Under the pieces are notes generated by a model. That model was given only the letters and a program-made list of their open reading frames with translations. It was not told the origin of the DNA and did no database searches. A stretch of DNA of 64,000 nt from assembly GCF_002954775.1 (NCBI RefSeq), contig NZ_PJME01000041.1:1-64000 (forward strand). The letters are read 5' to 3'. A program made the translations under genes and the position numbers. Origin of the DNA: Streptomyces geranii. Lineage in GTDB: Bacteria; Actinomycetota; Actinomycetes; Streptomycetales; Streptomycetaceae. Shown piece after piece: positions 8,449 to 16,400 of this stretch (positions are counted from its first letter, which is position 1; every line of letters begins with the position of its first letter).

Positions 8449-9804
8449 TCAGCCGGTGAAGGCGTCCAGGCCCTCCGGGGTTCCCCAGCCGGTCGGGCCG
8501 TCGTAGCCCGACTTGGCGGTGCAGTAGTAGCTCGTGGTGCAGGTGCCGTTGTTGCCCGAGGTCACGTCGTTGAGGGCGGAGGTGCCGGCCGCCGCGTAGG
8601 GGTAGGAGGCCGGGTAGTCGCTGCTGCCGGGGGTGCCGGCGAGGGCGTAGACGCCCGCGATGATGGGCGCGGAGGCGCTGGTGCCGCCGTAGGTGACCCA
8701 GCCGGTGCCGTCGCCGTAGGTGTCGTAGACCGAGACGCCGGTCGCGGGGTCGGCCACGGCGGAGACGTCGGCGATCATGCGCTTGGTGCAGGTCGCGTCG
8801 GTCTGCCAGGTGGGCTTCGCGTCGTACGAGGAGCAGCCGGAGCCGGTGCCCTCGGTGCTGCTGGTCTTCCACACGCTCTCGGTCCAGCCGCGGGTGGTGG
8901 AGGAGGTGGAGAGCTTGGTGCCGCCGACGGCGGTGACGTAGCGGGAGGCGGCCGGGTACTCGGCGCCGTAGCCCTCGTCGCCCGCGCTGACCGTGATGGC
9001 GACGCCGGCGTGCTTGAAGTACGAGGTGTCGTAGGTGGTGTCGGAGGAGGACTCCGAGCCGCCGTAGCTGTTGGAGACGTACTTCGCGCCCAGGGTGACC
9101 GCGCGGTTCACGGCCGTGCCGAGGTTGGCCATCGAGGCGGACTTGGCCTCGACGAGCAGGATGTTGCAGTTCGGGCAGATCGCGCTGGCCATGTCGAGGT
9201 CGAGCGAGATCTCACCGGCCCAGCCGCTGTCGGCGGTGGGGAGGGAGGTCGTCGAGCCGGTCTGGCTGACCTTGGTGAAGCAGCCGTTGGCGACCGTGCA
9301 GGCGGAGAGGCCGTAGTACGAGCGGTACGCGGCGAGGTCGGACGCGGCGTTCGGGTCGTCGTACGCGTCGACGATCGCGATGGTCTCGCCGGAGCCGTTG
9401 GAGTCGGCGGCGTCGGTGAGGCCGTAGGCGTCCTGGAGGTCGCTGGGGCCGTAGCCGGTGGGGGTGGCCGAGGTGGCGTTCGGCTTGATGGTCCTGGCGG
9501 CCGAGCCCTTGAGCGCGGCCTGCTTCTCCAGGTACGCGGTGGTGCCGCCGGTGACGCGCAGGGCGTTGCAGGACGCGAAGCCCTTCGCGGGGGTCGCGTC
9601 GCACTGGTTGGTGTAGCTGACGTGGGCCTTGGCGACCTGTGCGGCGATGGTCTTCGCGGTGACCTTCTGCGGCGCGGGCGCCGCGCTGGCGTGGGCCGCG
9701 GTGCCGAGTCCGGCGAGGGCGAGCGCGGCGGTGGCGACGGCCGCGGTGCCTATGCGGCGCCATCTGCCGTGCGTGGACTGGCTGCTGGGGGGTGACGTAC
9801 GCAA
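8449..9804 (-). CDS. Secreted S53 (sedolisin/kumamolisin-type) serine-carboxyl peptidase
   Basis: A 451-aa secreted endopeptidase. The start is TTG at 9804, because AGGAGG lies 7 bases upstream; longer frames have no such site. An Arg-rich signal peptide (WRRIGTAAVATAALALAGLGTAAHASA) leads into a short pro-region. The predicted S53 catalytic set is present: Glu198 and Asp202 in GEISLDLD, oxyanion Asp276 in SAGDEGYG, and Ser376 in GGTSASAP. The C-terminal Ca-binding type sequence (DVTSGNNG and GYDGPTGWGTPEG) is complete. Paired cysteines suggest disulfides. The gene stands alone with its own terminator. Substrate unknown. Confidence 0.9.
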   Translation of the reverse strand: MRTSPPSSQSTHGRWRRIGTAAVATAALALAGLGTAAHASAAPAPQKVTAKTIAAQVAKAHVSYTNQCDATPAKGFASCNALRVTGGTTAYLEKQAALKGSAARTIKPNATSATPTGYGPSDLQDAYGLTDAADSNGSGETIAIVDAYDDPNAASDLAAYRSYYGLSACTVANGCFTKVSQTGSTTSLPTADSGWAGEISLDLDMASAICPNCNILLVEAKSASMANLGTAVNRAVTLGAKYVSNSYGGSESSSDTTYDTSYFKHAGVAITVSAGDEGYGAEYPAASRYVTAVGGTKLSTSSTTRGWTESVWKTSSTEGTGSGCSSYDAKPTWQTDATCTKRMIADVSAVADPATGVSVYDTYGDGTGWVTYGGTSASAPIIAGVYALAGTPGSSDYPASYPYAAAGTSALNDVTSGNNGTCTTSYYCTAKSGYDGPTGWGTPEGLDAFTG

Positions 9805-10043
9805 CGTACAGCCTCCTGTTAGGGGGTTGGCAGGGGCAGTGCGGGTGGGGGGTGTACCGCCGGTGCGGTTTCCCCGGCGGTGGGTTGGCGGCCCGCCGAC
9901 GACCCTCGCTTGTTGGGTACGTGACAACAAGATGGGTTGCGGAATCCTGACTTCCGCGTGACTGAAGGGGGGTTGGGGGTTACTGATCGCTTACGGGGTG
10001 ATGGGTGGGGGGTGGGGGTGGCTTGACTGGGGGCACAGGGGGT

Positions 10044-10409
10044 TCACAGGTTTCCGGCGACCTCTGCGAAGTGGTCGAACTCGCCCGCCCGTACGCCCAG
10101 GACGAAGGCGTGCCACTTGTGGTGGTCGGTGGTGACGACCGTGCCGGGGGTGGTGGTCGAGCGGAGGTGGACCGGGGCGTCCGGGGTTTCGCCGAGGGTG
10201 ACTTCGATGCCGGGGGGTGTTGTCTTCGGTGGGGGTGTGGACGTCTTGAGGGTGGTGAGGAGGGTGCGGAAGGCGGTGGGGGTGGTGGTGAGTACGGCTC
10301 CGGTGGGGTCGGAGGATTCGGTTAGGTGGACTCCGTCGGGGGTGGTGGATATGTGGACGCAGGAGGCGCCCTCGGAGCAGTACGACGACTTCTGCCAGTG
10401 CGGAGTCAT
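10044..10409 (-). CDS. DUF397 domain protein
   Basis: A 121-aa protein beginning with the typical DUF397 motif HWQKSSYCSEGASCVHI and containing VHLTESSDP. A second DUF397-like half follows near the C-terminus (VHLRSTTTPGTVVTTDHHKWHAFVLGVRAGEFD), so it appears to be a double-domain form. DUF397 proteins accompany WhiJ-type XRE regulators in streptomycetes and are thought to modulate them. Here the regulator gene lies 14 bases upstream on the same strand but is broken, so this partner may be orphaned. Confidence 0.85.
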   Translation of the reverse strand: MTPHWQKSSYCSEGASCVHISTTPDGVHLTESSDPTGAVLTTTPTAFRTLLTTLKTSTPPPKTTPPGIEVTLGETPDAPVHLRSTTTPGTVVTTDHHKWHAFVLGVRAGEFDHFAEVAGNL

Positions 10410-10423
10410 GGGGATCCGTCCCT

Positions 10424-10993
10424 TCACAGGTCTCGCATCACGTTGTGGATGAGGTCCCGGGTCTTCTCCGGGGGGAGCGCGAGAGCCTCGATACGGTCGA
10501 ACAGCGTGCGGTATCTGCGCAATTCCGCGTCGGCGTCCACGAAGGCGAGTCCGTGCGCCTGGTCGAGATAGACGGTGTCCAGTTCCGGCACCGGGCCGTG
10601 TGCGTAGTGGATCGACTGTCCCGAGCCCGGGTAGGCGCCGGCGTCGAACGTGATGGCGCGCAGGGTGATGTGGTCCCGGTCGCTCATGTCGAGCAGGTGC
10701 TGCAGCTGCTGCCGGGCGACCTTGGCGCCGCCGACCTTCATGCGCAGGGCGGCCTCGTGGGTGATCGCCTCGTACGGGGTCGGTTCGTCCTCGCGGAAGA
10801 GGATCGCCTGGCGTTTGATGCGGAACGACAGGCGGTGCTCGATGTCCGGCGGTGGGAGTTCTGTGACCGCCTGGCGGAAGATCTCCAGTGCGTACTCGCG
10901 GGTCTGGAGCAGGCCGGGGACGCGGGCAGTGGTGGAGTCCCGCAACGACCGGGCGTGGTGCTCCAGTTCGGCCAGGCTCTTCCAGGTAATGCA
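10424..10993 (-). pseudogene. WhiJ-like regulator lacking its HTH domain (DUF5753 part only)
   Basis: The frame encodes the DUF5753 ligand-type domain of Scr1/WhiJ regulators: WKSLAELEHHARSLRDS then VPGLLQTREYALEIF, RIKRQAILF, and the C-terminal YRTLFDRIEALALPP. The N-terminal XRE helix-turn-helix, normally about 100 residues, is absent. Upstream, the frame hits TAA inside an 18-bp palindrome. The first usual start, TTG at 10945, lies inside the domain. The gene is therefore a 5' truncation, most likely nonfunctional as a DNA-binding regulator. A short product starting at TTG or at a rare ATT cannot be excluded. Confidence 0.75.
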
Positions 10994-11000
10994 TTACCTG
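10983..11000. repeat. 18-bp perfect palindrome at the junction of two truncated genes
   Basis: CAGGTAATGCATTACCTG reads the same on both strands. It sits exactly where the leftward WhiJ-like frame and the rightward HATPase frame lose their 5' ends. Both frames run into a TAA within it. It could be a remnant operator or a recombination junction. Confidence 0.85.
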
Positions 11001-11442
11001 TCGGTGGCTAGTTTACAGCTGGGCAACCGTTCAACTCCCGCGCGATCCACGCTCACCGGGTATCGGCCGCGCGACCGTACGGACCGTTCTGGACGCGCGC
11101 GGGCTCGCGGAAGCCGTCCCCGTTGCCGAACTCGTCGCCTCCGAGCTGCTCACCAACGCCCATCGGCACACCGAGGGGCCCTACGCCCTGCGTATCGTCC
11201 AGCTCCGCGAGGCGGACCGGTTCCGGGTGGCCGTCTGGGACACCGATCCGCGGGTGCCGGCCGGGTTCGGGGGTGACGGTGAACCTGTCGGCGTGGCTCC
11301 GGAGGACTGTGTGGGCGGGCGGGGGCTGCAGTTGGTGCGGGCCTGTGCGGAGGCGTGGGGGGTGTCCGTGCTGCGGGAGTTGGGGGCCTCGAAGGGCGGG
11401 AAGGTGTTGTGGGTGGAGTTTCGGTGGGGTGGCCTGGGGTGA
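10990..11442 (+). pseudogene. AbaA/RsbW-like HATPase, 5'-truncated
   Basis: The frame encodes most of an ATP-binding protein of the HATPase_c anti-sigma-like type found divergent to WhiJ-type regulators. A LPRDPRSPGIGRATVRTVL segment leads into the N-box AELVASELLTNAHRH, then VAVWDTDP (G1-type region) and GGRGLQLVRA (G2). Upstream the frame is open only to a TAA within the palindrome, and no ATG, GTG or TTG precedes the N-box. The first usual start is GTG at 11227, after the N-box. It is therefore probably a truncated remnant; a second, intact HATPase gene lies at 32751. Confidence 0.7.
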
Positions 11443-11476
11443 TGGTAGGTGGGCGGAGTGTGATGGAAGGGGCGGT

Positions 11477-12019
11477 ATGACGCAGCTCGAACAGCGGCGC
11501 AAAGGGGCTCCATGTCCACGTACGGGCGCTGAGGCCGAGGCCGCCGAAAAGGTCGAGGCCGCGACAGGTCTGCGGGTGCAGATCTTGGGAGGAAAGTTCG
11601 TGACGTCCCCTACTCCGCGTGGCAAACACGCGGGTGTGGTCAAGCAGTTGCGCCGACAGTTGGAAGCGGCGGCTCTGCCTGACGGACTGGACGTGTATGA
11701 GGTGTCCTCGATCGCCCTGCCCGATGATCCGGACGACTACGCGACTCCCGACCTGATCGTGCTGCCCCTCGAATGGGAGGAGGACGACGACTGGCTGGCC
11801 GACGCTGCGGACGCCGCACTGGCCGTTGAGGTCATTTCCCAGTCCGAGAAGTCCCGGGACATCAGGGACAAGGCCGATTGGTACGCCGTCGCCCGTGTCC
11901 CGTTCTCTTCGTCATCGACCCCAGGAAGGGCACCTGGGCTCTGCACACCCACCCGGACAACGGTGCCTACCGCGATGTGCTGCCGGGCAAGTTCGGGGAG
12001 GGGGCGGGCGCGCCGGTAG
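11477..12019 (+). pseudogene. Uma2 family (DUF820) endonuclease-like gene, frameshifted
   Basis: From ATG 11477 the frame gives an Uma2-type PD-(D/E)XK-fold protein: EKVEAATGLRVQILGGKFV, then SPTPRGKHAGVV, then TPDLIVLPLEW and AVEVISQSEKSRDIRDKADWYA. The family's next element, LFVIDPRKGTWALHTHP, is present but in the following frame (from about 11905). A single lost base near 11903-11910 explains this. After GKFGE (about 12000) recognisable homology fades. As it stands the encoded protein loses its last strand and is likely inactive. The gene is convergent with a small membrane-protein gene. Confidence 0.72.
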
Positions 12020-12089
12020 TGCGGGTAGTACGAGGTGACCTGGAACGGTGTGGTGTGGAGCGGCGGCAGCGATCACGCTCAGGCTCGCC

Positions 12090-12422
12090 TCACCCGAACA
12101 TCCCGATGCACACGGCCTGCAGTGGCACCAGGACCCACGCCCCTTTGCGGATGACGTTGCGCAAGCAGCTTTCTTCCCGCTGCTCGAAGTAGTACTCGAC
12201 AGCCCGAACAATGAGCGCTGGGAGTACCACCCCGAAGAGTGCGCCATCCAGAAAATCCGTACGAGACTCCGCTGAGCGTTGCATTCCCCAGTGCACCGCC
12301 AAAATGCCCAGCAGGATGCACCGGAAGGGAAGGTCGGTGAGCATCTTCTTATTGGCGAGGGAAAGCCCGGCAACGCCAATCAACTCGACCACAATGACAA
12401 CGAACAGGGTAAATTCTGACAC
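12090..12422 (-). CDS. Hypothetical four-helix small membrane protein
   Basis: A 110-aa protein from GTG 12422 (TTG at 12488 would give 132 aa). It shows four hydrophobic stretches: TLFVVIVVELIGVAGLSLA, FRCILLGILAVHWGM, GALFGVVLPALIVRAV and GAWVLVPLQAVCIGMF. I do not recognise a family. Base composition is lower in GC than the surrounding genes. It is the distal one of several small membrane-protein genes or remnants downstream of the RHS gene on the same strand. An immunity role against an RHS tip is a guess from position only. Confidence 0.5.
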   Translation of the reverse strand: MSEFTLFVVIVVELIGVAGLSLANKKMLTDLPFRCILLGILAVHWGMQRSAESRTDFLDGALFGVVLPALIVRAVEYYFEQREESCLRNVIRKGAWVLVPLQAVCIGMFG

Positions 12423-13042
12423 GCTGACGACGAACCTTTCTTCAGTGGTCGGATCTGCGGTACGGGGATTCAGGTGGACGGTCGGCAATGGGGTGTGGCA
12501 ACCGGCGGGGGCTACGAGCGATGGTTCTTTTCCTTTCGGTCCCGGATCTCATTGAAAATATTTCCTCAGAGAAAGCTGAATGCAAGGATTGCGATCGAGG
12601 CAGTCAAGAACCCGAAGGTCAGCTTTCATGTCTTCGTCGAAAAGATGGTGTGCATCAATTTCTTCCTCTCCTTTCGAGGGTTACGGATATGGGGCAGAGG
12701 CCTGAAGCTCTAAATTTGCTTGCCTGCCTGATTCCTACTGATCCGAGGGTGTGCCGTGAGCCGGACTTGGCGTCTGGTTCCCAGGCCGCGAACGTTCATG
12801 TTGCTCCATAGATCCAAATCGCTGCACCCAATCCTGCAAGGACGCATGCCACCTCCGATATTTCTGTGATCAACCTATGTGGCCATTGAATAATTCCCTT
12901 GCGTTCCTTATCGTTCGCAGTGCGGAGTTTTTCACGCGAAGCCCTTTGAGGAATTGCTTAGACGCGTCAACTGCCTTGGGTCATTCTTTGCCCCGGCCAG
13001 TCGTACTGCTGTCGCAAGCTTGGCACTCATTTGAATCGAGAG
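12423..13042. other. AT-richer patch with degraded small membrane-protein remnants
   Basis: About 620 bases without an intact gene. On the minus strand two short hydrophobic reading frames survive without proper starts. One (about 12808-12957) runs from just after a TAA and encodes about 44 residues ending VACVLAGLGAAIWIYGAT. The other (about 12575-12630) encodes TFGFLTASIAILAFSFL before a stop. They look like decayed relatives of the intact small membrane proteins on either side. Composition is clearly lower in GC than the rest of the window. Confidence 0.45.
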
Positions 13043-13240
13043 TTACTTCATATTCTTGGAAACAATGAGTAGCGCTATAGAGAAGAATGTGAAGCTCCAT
13101 CCTCCTTTGAGGAGCAGTGCCGCCATTTCCTGACTCCCTATCCAGCCGACACGCACCCCTCCCCAAAGGGAGAAATTAACCACTGCCAAGAGGGCGCAGA
13201 GCTTAAAGCCAATCGAAGAAGCGGAAGCCAGAAATTCCAT
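13043..13240 (-). CDS. Small membrane protein downstream of the RHS gene, possible immunity protein
   Basis: A 65-aa protein with two predicted membrane helices (SIGFKLCALLAVVNFSLWGG and GGWSFTFFSIALLIV) and little else. ATG at 13240 is chosen because TAGGAG lies 7 bases upstream; a TTG 8 codons earlier is less likely. It is the first gene after the RHS stop (203 bases), on the same strand, where polymorphic-toxin immunity genes normally sit. The RHS tip is hydrophobic, so a membrane-embedded immunity protein would make sense. No family was recognised, so the role is inferred. Confidence 0.6.
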   Translation of the reverse strand: MEFLASASSIGFKLCALLAVVNFSLWGGVRVGWIGSQEMAALLLKGGWSFTFFSIALLIVSKNMK

Positions 13241-13309
13241 GACACTCCTATTGTCGACGTTCAACTTTATGATTGTCTCGCGATGAAGGTTTTTGAATCC
13301 AATCGACGC

Positions 13310-13351
13310 CAGGCCCAGCGATGCATCATTTTGAATGCATCGCTGGGCCTG
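13310..13351. terminator. Strong hairpin after the RHS gene
   Basis: A perfect 17-bp inverted repeat (CAGGCCCAGCGATGCAT, loop of 8) lies between the RHS stop and the 65-aa membrane-protein gene. It can act as the RHS terminator or as an attenuator for the downstream gene. No U tract on either side. Confidence 0.7.
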
Positions 13352-13442
13352 CGCTCGAAAATTTCGAGTCGTTGAGAAACCGTCACGGCGCGAAAATGAT
13401 CTGATTCGCGCTCGGGCTACCAGAGGTGTGGAACTCTGGAAG

Positions 13443-16400
13443 TCACTGGCTCCCCAAATAGAATGGGATCTTTCCGTACTTCGTATATTTTAGCTTGATG
13501 CCCTTTCCGCCGTTCTTCTTGTCGAGCCAGCCGATGTAGGACGCCATGGCCTGAGCGGCACCCCCGACGGCCGCGCCGATAATTGCGACCGCGCCGCCAA
13601 TCACTTTGCATTGAGGAAGCGGACAGTAGTGGACAACTGCTGCCGCAATTGCAACCACTCCTGTCATCACTCCGACAAGCATTTCGAAGAAATCTACCAA
13701 CTTCTGCGTGTTCTTGTGATTGATGTATCGCGTACAGGTGGCGATTCCACAGGTTGTCTTATTGAGATTCTTCTTCCGTCCGGAGATGTCATTGAAATTG
13801 ACCGGATCTCCGGGGTAGAGGTATGGGTTATTGTTTCCGCCGTATACCGGGTCTACCTGAAGGAAACGTCCTGTAGCCGGGTCGTAGGCGCGGGCGCCCA
13901 TGAGGGTGTAACTGCTGAGTGTTGCCGAGGAGCGCTGGTGGGTGCCCAGCCAGCCGTATGTCGTGGCGGCGGTGGCGTCGAGTACGTTGCCATATTCGTC
14001 GTAGTGCTGGACGGTGCTGTTCACGCTGGTGTCCAGCGGCTGCTGGACCATCAGATCGCCGTGGATGTTGGCGAGTTGCAGAATTGTGCCGCCACTGGCC
14101 GTGGTGGTCGCGCTCAGTCCGCCTGTGAGGTCGTGCACGTTGCGGCTGACGGTGTCGCCGCTCTTGGTCCAGGTGGGGCTGTCGCTGCCGTCGCCATAGT
14201 GGCTGGTTGTCGTGCCGCTGGTGCTCCAGGTGCCGTCGGTGGCCTGAGTCTGGGCGGTCTGGGCGGCAAGGCGTCCGGCTCCGTCGAACTCCCATACCTT
14301 GCGGCTGGTGCCGACGGTTTCGGTGCGTAGCAGGTCATTGGTGTAGTAGCCCAGGGTTGTGGCGCCGCTGGTGGTGGTGCGGCCGAACGCGTCGTACACG
14401 TAACCGGAGTTCACCAGACGGTCGGCAGAGTCGTACGTGTACGACTTCGTGGCCGTGGCGGCGTCGTCGGTCGTGGTGGCGTCGCAGTCGTCCGAAGTGG
14501 CCGTCAGGGCCGTGCGGTTGCTGTTCGCGTCGAAGGTGTAGGCGCGGGTGGTGCAGCCGCTGGCGGTGGTGTCGGTGGCCTGGGTGAGGCGTCCGGCGCT
14601 GTCGTAGGTGTAGTCGGACTCGGTGGTGGCGCCGTCGGTCTGGGTGTGGCCCGCCTGTCGTCCGGTGGCCGTGTAGCCGGCGGTGTCGGAGGCGATGGTG
14701 GTGCCGTCCGAGGTGGTGTACTCGCGGCCGGTCTCCTGGCCGGTCGGGTCGGTGGCGATGGTCAGGGTGTGGCCGCCGGGCAGAGTCTCGGACGTGAGGG
14801 TGCCGTCGGCGTTGTACGTGCCGGTGAAGGCGCCCGCGACCGAGTCGGTCAGTGTCGTGAGGGTGCCGGTGGTGCCGTAGGCGTACGTCACCGTGGACGG
14901 GGCCGAGTCGGTCGTCCTCACCGGCCGGTCCAAGGAGTCGTACGAGGTGGTGCTGGTGTTGCCCGCTCCGTCTGTGTAGGTCAGTCGGCGCCCGAGCGCG
15001 TCGTAGCCGTACGCGATGGTCTGGCTGTTGGCCGCCCGGGTGGCGATCCATCCGTTGGTGGTGTTGTAGGTGAAGGTGGTGGCGGGGGTAGCCGTGCCCG
15101 TGCCACCGGTCACGGTGATGCCGGTCAACCGGCCTGCGGTATCCGCTGTGTTGGTGGTCGTGCGGGTCATGCCGTCGGCCGTTTCCGCCTTGGTCGCGAT
15201 CTGGCCCCAGCGGTCGTACGTGTACAGCGTGGTGACCGCGGTGTCGGGGTTGGTCCCGCCACCTGTGATCGTTGCGGCCGGAGCCGTCCGGCAGAGCAGC
15301 CCGGCCCAGACTGCCGAAGAGCAGGTGCCCGTGGCGTCTGCGCTGTAGTAGGTGTATGCCAGCGTGCCCGCGTCCGAGCCGGACGAGGCGGCGGTGCGGG
15401 TGGTGGCCACCCGGCCGGTGCTGTCGTACGTCGTGACCACGGTTCCGGGTTCGCCGCCCGAGATCCCCTTCTCCGCGCCGGTGGCCCAGTGATAGGTGGT
15501 GGTCGTCGTGCTGGTGTCGGCGTCGGTGGCGTAGCCGGGGATGGCCGCGCCGGTGACGGCGGAGGTGACCAGGCCGGAGACGACGGCGTCGCTGGTGCGG
15601 TTCTCGTCGTAGGTGTACGAGGTGTGCGTGCGCGCCGGGATCGACGTGCCCGCCTCCAGGGTGGACTCGGTGGTGGTGCCGGTGAGTTCCTTGGTGAGGG
15701 TGATCTCGTGCAGGGGGCCGTACTCGTCGGTGAGTTGCGTGCCGTCGGCCGTGTACTCCGAGACCGTGGCCAGCAGTTGGGCGCGGTCGGCGGTGGACAG
15801 GTCGGTCAGGCCCAGCTCGGCCAGCTCGTCGGCCGCGCCCGAGGACGTTCCGAGCGCCAGCTCGCGGTTGGCTGCGGTCAGTTCGGCGACGGTGTTGCCG
15901 TAGTCGTCGTATTCGGTGGTGGTGATGGCGCCGCCGGGTCCGGCCTGGTTGGTTTCCGCGCCGTCCGCGTTGATGTAGGTGATGCTCGCGCGGGTGTACG
16001 AGGTGGCTGTCAGGTCGCTGCCGGTGCTGGAGGCGGGGACGGAGTCGGCCGGGAAGATGGCGGTGGCGTCGGTGGGTGCCGCGTCCTGCGCCCATGTGGC
16101 GACGGTCGTGGCGTCCATCTGGTAGGGAGCCGTGGTGCCGGAGAGCGGTAGGTCATAGACGACCGTGGTGGCCGCCGTGCCGGACGTGGTGCTCGCGCTG
16201 CCCTCGGCCAGGGCGGCGCGGGTGGCCTTCAGGAGCATGCCCGAGCCTGCGGTCAGTGCGGAGCCGGCCTTGCCGTAGGTGAACGTCCAGGGGAGTTCAC
16301 CGGGCTGGGTGTACGTGGCGATCCGGCCGTCGGTGTCGTAGGTGTACTCCGTCTTCAGCGCGGGGCTGATTCTCGGGTCCCACACCTGACGCAGTTGGCC

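Noticed and set aside
14335..16095. Long Arg/His-rich frame within the RHS gene
   Set aside because: It is an out-of-frame reading of the RHS repeats without domain signals.
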